From Glycine soja (lineage: Eukaryota > Streptophyta > Magnoliopsida > Fabales > Fabaceae), in the NCBI RefSeq assembly GCF_004193775.1, contig NC_041021.1:14403198-14467197 (forward strand): a stretch of DNA of 64,000 nucleotides, given 5' to 3'. Positions 22,491-34,963 of this stretch are shown here, in pieces. Position 1 is the stretch's first letter. Each line of letters starts with the position of its first letter. The notes under the pieces are model-generated. The model made no database searches. It worked only from the letters and a program-made list of their open reading frames with translations, and was not told the DNA's origin. A program made the position numbers and the translations under genes.

Positions 22491-24388
22491 CAGGACCGAA
22501 CGGTCCATCGGGTTTTTCCACCTAAAGGCAAACATGCTTTTTGCAAAGAAAAATAAATCATTCGCGAGAGCACCATATCTTAGAGAAACAATATACTTGT
22601 GCTAAGGGTAATCTTCCTTGTAACCGAGAATGAAGGACAGGATGTCAACTTTTAGCTTTTAAATGAACATTCAGGGGAAACATCGGGCTAAGCTGAAAAT
22701 AAATCACTCATAGTGTATAAAACTCACACAGGCAAGTGTTTTATCCTATTCCCAAACCATAACTGCACCATGACTTTATTTTGCACACGACTTCCTATCG
22801 AATCAAAGATCAAACGTACGATCTCGGACCAATAGGATTTTCTCGAGGGTAGTGTTTTTGGAGAGGAAGCTGGGTGTTTCGGTCTTTTCCTCTTTGTTCA
22901 GGTGAGGTGGGATATCGCCAGTCGAGAACGACCTTGAATGGCAATCTGAAGGGAAGAGACACCAAAAATGGGTTTTCCTTTGCCGGCAGTCCCTTACCTT
23001 GCTGAAAATTTATCTGGTCTGAAGATCTTCCGTTCTCTTTCTTTCATTGATCGAGAATTGCCTTTTTTCCCTTTTTACTTCCTTTCGATCTTTGATCGGG
23101 AATCCTTCTTTCCTTTCTTTTGTTCTTTTCTTTTTTTTTCATCTTTTTTTTTCTTTCTTTCCATTTCTTCCTTTTCTTTCTTTTCACTTCTCCTTCCCCA
23201 TCCCTTTCTTTGGGAAATCGGGTTTTAGCATTCTATTCGCTCTCCCTTGAGGAGATTCCGCTGTCCTTTGTTTCGGGGAAGGAATGAGGATTCTTTTTTA
23301 TAGTCCAATGTTCAAAAAGGTCTAAGGTTGTGTTTCAATGGGGTCTTTTATCGTGGGAACCCAATCTTGATATCTGGGGCGAATCAAATTTGGGTGTCAA
23401 GGTGTCGATTTCGGGCTGAACTTCCATATTATTCCATAAGGCACGCACGACAATGATGATTTGAAAACAACGTGCAAAATTAGTCATGGCTACAGCCTGG
23501 TGGGCACTCAAGCATCCCGTTTATGGCATTGTGATACTACGGTTGGGAATTTACACAAACAGACCCAATGTTTCCAAATTATGTTCTTTCATCAGTTCAA
23601 TGAATTCATCCATTCTTATCTCGGTTTATTCCGAAAAATAAACTCTTAGCATCAGTCCCTTGTTTCCAGAAGATACGTTTGCTCTTTACGAATGATTTAT
23701 ACTTCTTAACTATAACATGTCGACCTTCGCGGTCTTTCTTTCTTTTTCCTTTTTGTTTCATTTTTATATATTCACAAAATTATACACCTGTGATCCTTTA
23801 TGAGGAAAACTTTCCTTTGTACATCTACATTCTTATACATGACAAACTTTTTCTGTACACGCATTGGAACTCTTTCTCTTTACGTCACACGGTCTATATA
23901 CAAACCCTATTTACGTTCAAAGATTTTTTTCATTTTTCCCAACACACACTTATGGTTCATACAAAAGTTTCTTCATATACACTCGTTGCTCACACACAAG
24001 AATTCCTTTCCACGCATCATTTACACACAAGAATCCTTTTATACACACTTTCCTTTTACACATATATATAAATAAAAACCTTTTTCTTTTCTTTACGAAC
24101 ATGACTTTTATTCACAATGCTTCTTTCTTTTTATTAGGATTTTTTGGTTCATTTTATTTTTTAGGACGACGTTCCTAAATGAAAAACTCTACACGGTTCC
24201 GGAATTTCAACAAACATTATTGACAACAACGAAACAAGTACCAACGTAACAACTCAAACGATATGTATGTACAAAACAAAAGTCAATCAACACGAAACAA
24301 ACGTTAGTCCCTTAGTCAAACAAAAATAAGATGATATATAACAAGAAAAATGGAAACAAAAAGAAATATGGATCAAGGGATCTCCCAA
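22491..24388 (-). other. Non-coding Ogre-B 3' UTR between the array and the 3' ORF
   Basis: Collinear with 9871-11366 of Ogre-A in gross composition, including a long T/C-rich tract at about 23090-23230 (purine-rich on the minus strand). I see no gene. Confidence 0.55.
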
Positions 24389-25649
24389 TCATGTGGCCCC
24401 ACTCCCTCCTAAGAAATCAAGTAAATCGGTCATCTCCTCGTCCTCGCGGGTCTCATCTGCCTCGTTGGGAGCCTCTGTTGGTGCCTCTGCTGGCGCCTCT
24501 CCTGCCCGTGCCTCAGCCAATCTCCAAGCCATGCGATCCCTGCCCTGAACTGGTCCGGAGTAGGGCACGGAAAAGAAGTAAAACCCTGGCTCTGCAGGCT
24601 GAGGCTCAACTGGTAAAGACAATCATGGGTCTGTACATGCGCCCGGTGGTTGGCCGCCTGTTGGCGAACCAAATGCCGCAAATACTGCTCCGTGTCAAAC
24701 GATCCAGCTGGGCTAGCCTGATGAGGTGGTGGCGCGTCTGCGGCTTACGGAGCATCCCCCTGGGCCTGTCTTTGTGTGCAATACTTCTCAATGAAAGCTC
24801 GGGTGATGGGCGGCCAAATCACCTTGTTAGGTGCGACGGGGACTCTGAATGACTAGCAGAGTCCTGTGATCAAAGCGGGAAATCCCAGGGTCCTGTTGGA
24901 CTTATCTGGGTCCAGAGGGTGCCTGGTAGGCGCCATACCTGCAAATAGATAGATGGCATCAATGATTAACTGAGCCACGTGAATGCTCATCCGTGTCAGG
25001 ATGGCGTACACCAGCTGACACTTTGGCAGGGGGAGGTCGGAATTATGATCGCTGGGCTGGATGTTGCTGAGCAGCAAATCATCCAGATCTGAGTCAGGGT
25101 GGTCATGTTGGTGCGCATGATCCGCACCCATCTTCCAGCAGCAGTCCAGGCAAAATCCTGCCCCAGTATACATAGCAACTGGGCGATGGCCTCCTCATCG
25201 AACCCATCGGACCGGTTCTTCCTCTGGCCATACTCGCATTCCTGGCCCTCTTCCAGCACTAAAGGGTATCCCAAGAACTGGCTGAGAGCATCCGCATCGA
25301 ACGGGATCCACTGACCCCTCACCCAGGATCGCATATCTCGCACGCCCTCCTCTGTAGGCCAAGCATTAGCATAAAATTAGAGGACTATGTCTGGGTCGAA
25401 CTTGGCCATGGGGGTAACTAGTGATGCCCACCGCCGGCGAACTATCTCCTCCTGGAAGTCGATATACTCGTCGTCCCTGAGCTGGACGCGTCGCTCCCGG
25501 AGGAATGATCATCCCTTGATGGCCTCGTAGCGCTGCTGGTGCTCAGCACTCCTAAAACGGTGGCTATCATATTCGGGAGCGGAACTGGTTCCTTCAGCCG
25601 CTTTATCCTTCCTAGATCTCTTTGAGGCAAGCTTCCTCGGGGCCATTTC
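24389..25649 (-). pseudogene. Ogre-B extra 3' ORF (homologue of 11367-12608)
   Basis: Starts at ATG 25646-25644 (MAPRKLASKRSRKD, basic) just after the acceptor GTTCTCGCAG, and ends DLLDFLGGSGAT at 24389. Breaks: TGA at 25509-25511 (TGG in Ogre-A), TAA near 25377 (GAG in Ogre-A), TAG at 24853-24855 (CAG in Ogre-A), a TAA where Ogre-A has CAG in APQAPDAP, and at least one frameshift near 25070-25090 and another near 24550. The conserved core is FYANAWPTEEGVRDMRSWVR, QWIPFDADALSQFLGYPLVL and SDHNSDLPLPKCQLVYAILT. Breaks differ from those of Ogre-A, so the shared ancestor had an open frame. Function unknown. Confidence 0.75.
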
Positions 25650-26705
25650 CTGCGAGAACAAACATTTAGAAGTTAGTTTTACAAGATAATGCTTATCTTA
25701 ACGCAAAAAAAAATGTCATGCTAATCCCTCCGGTTTAGAACGAACTCATGCGCACGTTTAAAGTAACACATTTATCCACATGCGTATGTGTAGAATATCC
25801 TACTATTTATATCAACATAGAGGCCATCCAACACATTCTAGTTGTCATACATATATATGCATTTGAAAAGAACACACATTCTCACGCTCAAGGCATCGCG
25901 TCAAAATTTACACTTAACTATGTCCTAAACATTTGCTATCACAAACTACCTACACACACTCGAAATATATATACCATACAAACTTTCATTGTTTCACTCA
26001 CACTTACGCATATTGGCAAGCTATTTACATTATGCACATACTTGCATTCAAAAGGGAATCCTGTGCTATCATACATTCATTTAGGAAGCGACCTCAATAT
26101 TCATTCACCCTTTGCAAAGAATTTCATGCCCCTTATATTTATCTATGTATACACACTATTGCAAGGTGTTTTCCACGCTACCTCTATGCAAAGTATCAAA
26201 CATGGGGCAGCCCAAATTCGAGCAAAAACTTTCACAAGCAAGTCCCAATTTTCATGCTTTTCTAATTCTAAAACCAAATTTTGGATTCCTAGCCATAAGC
26301 ATGTTTCCTTGCATTGAAGCTACAAGTTTGGGTTCCTAAGCTTGGAATTGCATTTGGGCACCTATTTTGAATCTCCTATGTTGTACCTACATATAAGAAA
26401 CAGTCCCACTCTCCCAATTTTACAAAATCATATTCATATATCATTGGGGCATTTCACCGAGCACTTGGTGGGCGCATGTTTGGACATAAATTCCAAGAGG
26501 ATGGGGGCAATGTGGCATGCCCCATTGCTTCAGAATACAGCATAGGCCTAAGGCCTTCTCATTCAAATCCTCAACTCAAGAAATCAAGCATAAAAACAAA
26601 CCAAAACTGCCCCACAAATATAAGCACGTTCTCACAATTTAGAGTACCAAAAGATGAAGAAAACACACCAATGGGAAGCTAAAAACTCAAGGATTGAATA
26701 CTTAC
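25650..26705 (-). other. Putative intron upstream of the Ogre-B 3' ORF
   Basis: Donor CAACAA|GTAAGTA (GT at 26705-26704) and acceptor GTTCTCGCAG (AG at 25651-25650), in the same positions as in Ogre-A. The interior is 1056 bp against 1274 bp in Ogre-A, with shared blocks such as CACTTGGTGGGCGCATGTTT. Confidence 0.55.
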
Positions 26706-26914
26706 TTGTTGGAGTGAGTAATAACACCAAAAATGAAAGCAAAATGCAACCAAAAGTGACTTGGGGGAGCAAAAACCGCAAGCCTTCGTGAATCCTCTCT
26801 TTTGAATGAGGGGGGGGGGGAGTTTTTGGGTATAAAAACGTTCCCCTCCCTCGTTTTTATATTTTGAAGTGCAGGGGTTGCTCGCCCAAGCGAGCTCAGC
26901 TCGCCCAAGCGAGC
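26706..26914 (-). promoter_or_regulatory. Putative internal promoter and first exon for the Ogre-B 3' ORF
   Basis: Two perfect copies of GCTCGCCCAAGCGAGC (26880-26895, 26899-26914), a TATA-like AAAATATAAAAA at 26865-26854, a G-rich leader able to pair with a C-run (about 26811-26850), and the GTAAGTA donor about 150 bp downstream. The LTR promoter of the same element has the same order at about 200 bp. Confidence 0.5.
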
Positions 26915-27601
26915 TAACCTGCCATTTTTTTTTTTAAAAAAAAAGGGGAAACATTAACCATGCCTCCCCATCCCCTTAAGGGTTAGCGTTTGCCTACTTG
27001 AACCCACTTAAATTAGAATTAGGCGTCGATTATTTATTTAAAACAAAAAGAAACTGTGAATTCAAAGGATACTGGGCTGCCTTGCAGCGACGTCCTCTGC
27101 TTGTCTAGTGCCGGGAAGAGACGACGGTCGGTCGTGACCCTATCCCCCATTTGCCCCCATCCCTAAGTACCTGCAAGTAGGAGACAAAAAATGTGTGGCC
27201 AATCGTGACCGGTCATCGTCTTACCTTGGTTGACTTCCGCTGTCAACTTGTCTCGACATCTGACCGTGGCCTAAGATGATTCTGCCCCTGTTACCACAAG
27301 ATATGCATGTGTATGTGCATGTATGAATGTTCCTAATGCGATGATTTTCTTAGTGAAGGCCGGTTAGGTTCAATTTTAATTAAACATTTGGGGCACCCCA
27401 TGAACCAAAGCGAAGAGGGCTCAGGTGATTATAAACTAACACAAGGTTTAAAACCATAGGGAGGATTGAAACCTAACCCATCTCCTCTTCTTTTGAATAA
27501 ACGAGACAAATACAGAGGAAGGGAATCCCTGGAGGAAACCAAGAAGAACAAAAACTCATAAGTAAAAGAACACGCAACGGTTCTCTCGATTGCCCTAGAC
27601 T
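26915..27601 (-). other. Spacer between Ogre-B integrase and the internal promoter module
   Basis: Non-coding, collinear with 14091-14766 of Ogre-A. Nothing else recognised. Confidence 0.55.
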
Positions 27602-30600
27602 TCAAGCGTAATATCGTTTAACTACATTGAAGTTCACGGGCGAGGGTAGCTCCTCGCCATCCATGTGGGTGAGTGTCAGAGCACCCCCAGAAAAAGCTCT
27701 TTTTCACCACGAAAGGTCCTTCATAATTCGGGGCCCACTTGCCTCGATTATCCTTAACAGCGTGGGACATCTTCTTCAGCACGAGGTCCCCCTCGTTGAA
27801 CTTGCGCGGCCGTACCTTTTTGTCGAATGCGTTCTTTATCCTTCGTTGATATAGACGCCCATGGCTCATGGCTGCCAAACGCATACCTTCAATAAGATTG
27901 AGTTGGTCGTAGCGTGCTTGGGCCCACTTTGATTCTTCTAGGCCTGACTCCGCTATTATCCTCTGAGAAGGAACCTCCACCTCAAATGGGAGTACTGCTT
28001 CCATCCCATAAACCAAGGAATACGGCGTTGCCCCAGTAGAAGTTCGTACCGAGGTTCTATATCCGTGCAGGGCGAAAGGCAACATCTCATGCCAATCTTT
28101 GTATGACACTGTCATCTTCTGAACAATCTTCTTAATATTTTTATTCGTAGCCTCTACGGCCCCATTCATCTTTGGCCGATAAGGGGTGGAGTTATGATGT
28201 TGGATCTTGAAATCCTCGCACATTTCCTGCATCATCTTGTTGTTCAGATTGGTCCCATTGTCAGTGATGATCTTCCTGGGGAGTCCGTATCGACAAATTA
28301 GCTCCCTCTTGATGAATCTAACTACCACACTCCTCGTGACATTAGTATAAGAAGCCGCTTCGACCCATTTGGTGAAGTAATCTATCGCCACAAGAATGAA
28401 GCGGTGACCGTTCGACGCTTTGGGTTCGATGGCCCCAATGACATCTATTCCCCACATGGAAAAAGGCCAAGGGGCGGACATAACATTCAGAGGATGTGGC
28501 GGAACATTGACATTGTCCGCGTATGCCTGACATTTATGACATTTCCTTACATGAGCGCAGCAATCGCTTTCCATAGTGAGCCAGTAATAACCGGCCCTAA
28601 GGATTTTTCTAGCCATAGCATGCCCATTGGCGTGTGTTCCAAATGAACCCTCGTGGATTTCCTCGATCATGAAATTCGCCTCCTTGGCATCTACGCATTG
28701 TAGGAGGGTCATGTCGTGGTTTCGTTTGTACAGGATGGTACCACTTACAAAGAAACCAGTAGCCAATCTCCTCAACGTCCTTTTGTCATTGTCAGAAATC
28801 CCTGGTGGGTATTCTTTGTTCTCGACATATTGTTTGATGTCGAAATACCACGGTTTCCCATCTCGCTCTTCCTCTATTGCATAACAATATGTCGGCCTGC
28901 CCTGAGATTTGAATTCGATGTACGGCAGATCCCCGTGTGGGGCAAGTTGAAACATGGACGCCAGGGTGGCTAATGCATCAGCCATTTGATTCTCTTCCCG
29001 AGGTATCTGGTGGAAAGAAATGTTGTCAAAGTACTTGGCTAACCTCAAGATGTGAGTTTGATAGGGTATCAACTTCGGATCCCTAATTTCCCATTCTCCT
29101 TTCAACTGGCGTATCACCAAAGCTGAGTCTCCATACACCTTGAGTAGTTTTACATCAAAATCAATGGCCGCCTGAACCCCGAGGGCGCATGCTTCGTACT
29201 CGGCCATATTGTTGGTACAATCAAAACCTAACCGAGCCGTGAAAGGAATACACTGATCATCCGGGGATACCAGGACTGCCCCTACTCCGTGGCCCAAAGC
29301 ATTAGATGCCCCATCGAAGCAAACAATCCATTTGTCTATGTCCTCGTGTGTCCGTTTCTCTTCGAACAGGGCCATGATATCATCATCTGGGAACTCGGGG
29401 TGCATCGGTCGATAATCCTGGAGGGGTTGCTGGGCCAAATAATCCGCCAAGGCGCTTCCCTTTACCGCCTTTTGGGTGACGTAAACGATATCGAATTCAG
29501 ATAATAGCACCTGCCACCTAGCGATTCGTCCTGTGAGGGCCGGTTTCTCAAAGATGTATTTCACGGGATCCATTTTGGAAATAAGCCACGTGGTATGGCT
29601 GAGCATGTACTGCCTAAGCCGATGTGATGCCCATACCAGAGCACAACACGTCCTTTCCAGCATTGAGTAATTCATCTCACATGCAGTAAACTTCTTGCTC
29701 AGATAGTAGATGGCTTGCTCCTTTTTCCCAGTATCATCATGCTGACCCAACACGCACCCCATAGACTCGTCCAACACGGTCATGTACAGGAAAAGAGGTC
29801 TTCCTGTTATAGGTGGCATGAGCACCGGGGGGTTTGCGAGACTCTGGTTGATCTTCTCGAAGGCCTCTTGGCAGTCACTGTTCCACAGGATCGCCTGGTT
29901 CTTACGTAACAGCTTAAAAATGGGCTCACAGGTAGGGGTGAGTTGCGAGATAAATCTCGCGATATAATTCAACCTGCCTAAAAACCCCCGAACCTGCTTC
30001 TCCGTGCGTGGTTCTAGCATTTCAAGGATGGCCTTCACTTTCTCGGTATCTATCTCTATCCCTTTCTGACTTACGATAAATCCTAGCAACTTCCCCGACT
30101 TTATCCTGAAGGTGCATTTGGTTGGGTTTAGTTTTAATTGGTATTTCCGCAACCTTCCAAACAGCTTACGCAGATTGACAAGGTGTTCGTCCTCAGTCCG
30201 AGACTTGGCAATCATGTCATCTACGTAGACCTATATTTCCTTATGCATCATGTCATGGAACAACGCCACCATGGCACGCTGATAGGTTGCCCCAGCATTT
30301 TTCAGCCTGAAGGTCATCACTTTATAGCAGAATGTCCCCCATAGGGTGACGAAAGTGGTCTTCTCTACATCTTCGGGTGCCATCTTTATTTGATTATACC
30401 CCGAGAAACCATCCATAAATGAGAAAAGGGCGAATTTGGCTGTATTATCTACCAATATATCAATGTGTGGCAGGGGAAAATTGTCTTTAGGACTGGCTCG
30501 GTTCAAGTCCCGGCAGTCTACACACATTCGAACCTTGCCGTCCTTTTTCGGGACCGGGACAATGTTGGCCACCCACTCCGGGTACCGCGTCACAGCTAAG

Positions 30601-31053
30601 AAACCTGCATCAAACTGCTTCCTTACTTCTTCTTTAATTTTTAAAGACATCTCGGGTCTCATTCTTCGTAACTTTTGCTTAACCGGGGAAGACCCAGGAT
30701 TCAAAGGCAACTTATGCTGCACAATGTCGGAATCCAGACCGGGCATGTCTTGATATGACCACGCAAAGACATCTTGATACTCTTCAAGAAGGGTTATCAA
30801 GCCTTGGCGGATAGGCGCGGTCATACCGGTTCCTACCTTTACTTCTTTCTTTTCCTCCGTGGTCCCCAAGTTTACCAATTCGGTTTCTTCTTGGTGAGGC
30901 TTCATTTCACGTTCTTCCTGAGCGACCAACCTCTCCAACTCTGGTGAAAGGACGTCCTCTTCCTCTTCCTCGTTTATCGTTTGGCTTATATCCCGATCGA
31001 AATCGATTGTCAAACCCTCGTTGTTAGGATCCTCAAAGAATCGACCCTCATAT
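27602..31053 (-). pseudogene. Ogre-B pol: RT, two RNase H domains, integrase (nearly intact)
   Basis: Enters after acceptor TTTGGTATAG (AG at 31055-31054) with GRFFEDPNNEGLTID. RT: FSFMDGFSGYNQI, then VYVDDMIAKS with a TAG (30228-30230; GAG in Ogre-A) directly before VYVDD. Gypsy-type RNase H: FTACEMNYSMLERTCCALVW. Second, archaeal-type RNase H: CFDGASNALG, NNMAEYEACALG, VYGDSALVIRQL, NQMADALATLASM. Integrase: HANGHAMARKILRAGYYWL, CHKCQAYADN, GIDVIGAIE, ITDNGTNLNN, MNGAVEATNKN. A one-base insertion at about 27695-27702 shifts the frame before the native end VVKRYYA (stop 27602-27604). One nonsense codon and one frameshift in 1,150 codons indicate a young copy. Confidence 0.93.
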
Positions 31054-31258
31054 CTATACCAAACAAAACAAAAGAAACAAAAACATGCAAAATGATATGA
31101 GAAAAGGTGGAACTGCAAGAACAGATGAAACAAGATCTCTTTGTTTATTTAATAAGGTAGGTTTCACAAAACAAAAGAGAAAGGAAATCTATAGACTCTA
31201 ATTACATTGAATCAGCGGTATAGACTTCTGACTGGCTTATCACGCGCCAGTTCCCCAC
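31054..31258 (-). other. Putative Ogre-B intron between protease and RT
   Basis: A pyrimidine-rich run (TTTGTTTCTTTTGTTTTG) and TATAG acceptor precede the RT exon. Protease stops at 31259 (TAA). An alternative acceptor, TTCTTGCAG, lies slightly upstream. The donor is undetermined. Confidence 0.5.
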
Positions 31259-34200
31259 TTAGGAATCGGGGTGGCATGGTTGCACAAAACTTGGTGGGTC
31301 TTGAGGGAACTCCTCTTCTATCGCAGCCACCTCCTCCTCGGACACCGTTCCGGCACTGGTGAAACACTGGCTAATACGGTCGGGCCATACCCTATCCGCC
31401 CGAAGTCTTGACGGCACATTCCTCCTCCCCGGCATCTCGGGTTCATACCTTAATCCATATTTGTATGGATTTCCCTTGATATCGACCACGTCGGCATTTC
31501 CGAGGTCGTCCTTGCCTAGACCCATTCCGGGCTCAAATCCGTTCCTGAGCATAACACGCGCCACCATTATGGTCGCGTTGGAGAGAGAAGGTAGCAACGG
31601 ACTTGGTTCCACAGAGGCGCAGCTCACCACCTCGAAGGATTGGAAAGTCGTTTCCAATGATTCTTCTGCCACTTCTACGTATGGGGCGGAGGAGGGGCAG
31701 CTCACTAACATATCCTCTTCACCTGACACTATCACTAAAAGTCCACCCACTGCGAACTTCAATTTCTGGTGAAGCGTTGAAGGGACCACTCCTAGCGCAT
31801 GAATCCAAGGTCTCCCCAAGAGACAGCTATAGGCGGGATTTATGTCCATTACTTGAAACACCACATTGCAAGTGTGGGGGCCTATCTGAATGGGAATGTC
31901 GATTTCCCCCATCACTTCCCGCCGAGTACCATCAAAGGCTCGCACCACCATCGAGCTCGGTTTTAAACGTGACGCACTAAAAGGAAGCTTTTCCAAAGTG
32001 GTCTTCGGCATCACATTCAAACTTGATCCATTGTCGATAAGTACCTTTGCGACAACATGGTCCATACATCTCACTGACACATGTAGAGCCTTGTTGTATC
32101 CTCTCCCCTCAACGGGAATCTCTTCTTCCGCAAACGCGATATAATTGTTGGTGGTTATATGATTAACGATGCCTTCGAAACCCTCCACTGAGATATCATG
32201 TGCTACATGGGCATCGTTAAGGACCTTTATCAACAGCGCGCGATGAGGCTCAGAATTTATGAGCAGTTCAAGCAAAGAGATCTTTGCTGGAGTTTTATTC
32301 AGTTGCTCGACTACCTTAAACTCGCTTTGTTGGATGAGGCGAAGGAACTCATGGGCCTCTTCCAAAGTCACTGTTTTTCCTTGAAGACCCTCTTTCTTTT
32401 CAGCCCCTCTTACTACTGGAGGATCCACTTCTTTCGAGGGGGTGGCTACGTCTGTGGGCTCTTGGATCATGGGCGCTTTTCCCTTGGAGGGCAACTCCGC
32501 CGGGTGAGGGGAAGCGAACACCCGACCACTGCGGGTTATGCCACTGAGGCCGGTGATGTTGGTCACCTTAGCTGACAGGGGGTCAACTTCGGTCGCAACT
32601 CTTTCACTGAACGCGGGAGGGGTATATTTCCACGGAACGGCCTTATTACTTTAATATGCAAATGGCGTTGGCTTGTGCGCTGTCCGGGGATACATGGGTG
32701 TGGAGCCGGTCCCTTTCCTAGTAAAACATATCACTAGGGCCTTGGGGGTTAGAGGAACCTTCTTCTCTTCCGACTGCATGCAAATTTGTGGTTCTTCCCT
32801 CCCTCCTATGGACACTTCAAGCTGCCCGCAATCCATGAACCGTTGAAGCAATTCTTCTACCGCGGGATAGGTTTCCATGTCGTGCGACTCCCCGAGGTGA
32901 AACAAACACTCGCCACGAGAGACCATACACGCCGCTTGCAGCGATTCATAGATGAAGCGTCTGGAAGTAGCTACCTCTCCTAAACTCTTTGCCCGCGATG
33001 GCCCATCCTCTTCGGTGGCGTTCACGCTAGCCTCTCCATGACTAGCTAGCGGATTAGTTTTAACATTTGGGCCTTCCTCTTGAAACGATAGCCAACCGGC
33101 ACTGATTAGGTGTTGTACCTTATATTTGAACAGGTGGCAGGAGTCAATGTTGTGTTTGGGAACTCCACTATGGTACGCACACTTGGCACCCGGGTCATAC
33201 CACTTGGGGTAGGGTGGCTGGAGGACCTTCCCGGGTATGGCCACCACCAAATGATTCTCCAATAATGAAGGCCATAACTCGGAGTATGCCATGGGAATAG
33301 GAGAGAAGTTATCTTTCGGGGGCGGGTGCTGTGCATATTTATAGCTCGCGCCGGGGGCTGTATTATTAACTGGCCGGGGAGCGGCTGGAGCTGTGCGTTG
33401 GGTCGGCGCTCTTTCTGCTGCGGGTGGTCCTTTTACTTGAGTCGGGAGGGAATTCCCGGCTCGGATTAAAAAATTTGGGGGATTGGGCTGGTATGAGCTT
33501 TGGATATTTTGGGGTGCTTTCATCCACGTCGGGGCGGTGGTGACTGCGTGGGCGTCTCCTTCCTTTTTCCTCGCGCCCACTACTGGGGCTCTTCTGTTGT
33601 TGTTGGGGGCCACATTGGAAGCATATTCGAACTTGCCTTTTCGTAGTCCGGATTCAATCCTTTCTCCGGCGAAGACGAGATCCGCAAAGTTAGCTGGCAT
33701 GTAGCCTATCAGCTTTTCATAGTAGAACGTGGGTAACGTATCTACCATAATTGTGATCATCTCCCTTTCCGTCATGGGCGGTACGACTTGGGCTGCGAGA
33801 TCTCTCCATCTTTGGGCATATTCCTTAATGGACTCATGCTCTCGCTTAGTCATACTCTAAAGCTGGTTCCGATCGGGAGCCATATCCGTATTGTACTCGT
33901 ACTGCCTAATGAAGGAAGTTGCCAAGTCCTTCCATGATCGGATCTGGGAAGCTTCCAGATTGGTATACCATGCTACAGTTGCTCCGGCCAAGCTGTCTTG
34001 AAAGAAATGGACCAACAACTTTTCGTCCGCAGAATACGCCCCCATTTTTCGGCAATACATCTGAAGATGCCCTTTCGGACATATCGTCCCTTTGTATTTA
34101 TCAAAGTCCGGTACTTTGAACTTGGGAGGAATGACGATATTGGATACGAGACATAAGTCCGCTAGATCCAAGAATGGGTAATTGCCGAGGCCCTCGACTA

Positions 34201-34784
34201 CTCTCAACCTCTCTTCAAGCGCCTCAATCTTTCCCTTATCTTCCACGAAGGGAACATATTCTTTTACGGGTGTGGGTGAAATCGGGATATGGCGGACTAT
34301 GTTTGGTTGGGGTAGTTCATGGGGGGACGGATCTTTGGGGTGGAGCAGGGGACCGAGATGGATATCTCCTTCCTCATCGTCTTGCCCGGGATAGTCGTCA
34401 TAAGGTGGGAGCTGCCCCTCGACAGTAGGGGCTTGGCTTAAATCTTTCGGGGTGGCACGGGGAGTGAAGTCCGGAGGCAAGCCATAAGGATAAGCTTGCG
34501 GGCTATACCTTCGACCAAACACTGTCGTGTTTCTGTCTCGGCCCGGATTTAAGGCGGGTTGCAGCACCGGCTCCGCTTCCCTAACTGTACTGGAGGCGGT
34601 TGCCGTGGCTTTATCCTCTATAGTTTTCTGGAGTTTTAACATGACCTCCGAGATGGAAGCCATTTGATCTTTTAAAGCCGATAGATCGGCCTTCATCTGT
34701 TCCTGCACGCCCTCTTCATTATCCATTTTTCTGGATCGAGTGTTATAGGGGTGCCTTGGTGTTTTCTTAGTTATGATGAAATTC
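31259..34784 (-). pseudogene. Ogre-B gag-protease ORF
   Basis: Frame opens after the TTTCTTTAG acceptor (AG 34786-34785) with ITKKTPRHPYNTRSRK ahead of the first Met; the same codons (ITKRATRHPYRTRS) precede Met in Ogre-A, so gag probably starts by splicing or upstream. Gag core: PPKFKVPDFDKYKGT, YCRKMGAYSADEKLLVHFFQ, SLAGATVAWYTNLEASQIRS. A variant zinc finger CAYHSGVPKHNIDSC (C-x2-H-x5-H-x4-C) lies near 33140-33190. Protease: LIDNGSSLNVMP (about 32010-32050), CLLGRPWIHALGVVPSTLHQ, then a G-patch-like GFEPGMGLGKDD. Stops: TAG 33854-33856 (CAG in Ogre-A) and TAA 32648-32650 (CAA in Ogre-A). Otherwise open. Confidence 0.9.
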
Positions 34785-34963
34785 CTAAAGAAATAAACAA
34801 CGGTGAGTATGCCACCAAAACATGAATATGCAAATGAATGATCAGAGCACTTGGATCCACCCCAAGGTTTTTTAGATAACATGATGAGTTCAGAACTTCT
34901 CATTTTATAAAAAGAACAAAGCTTTCATCTAGCCAAGATTATACAAAGGTGTTACAAGAGAAC

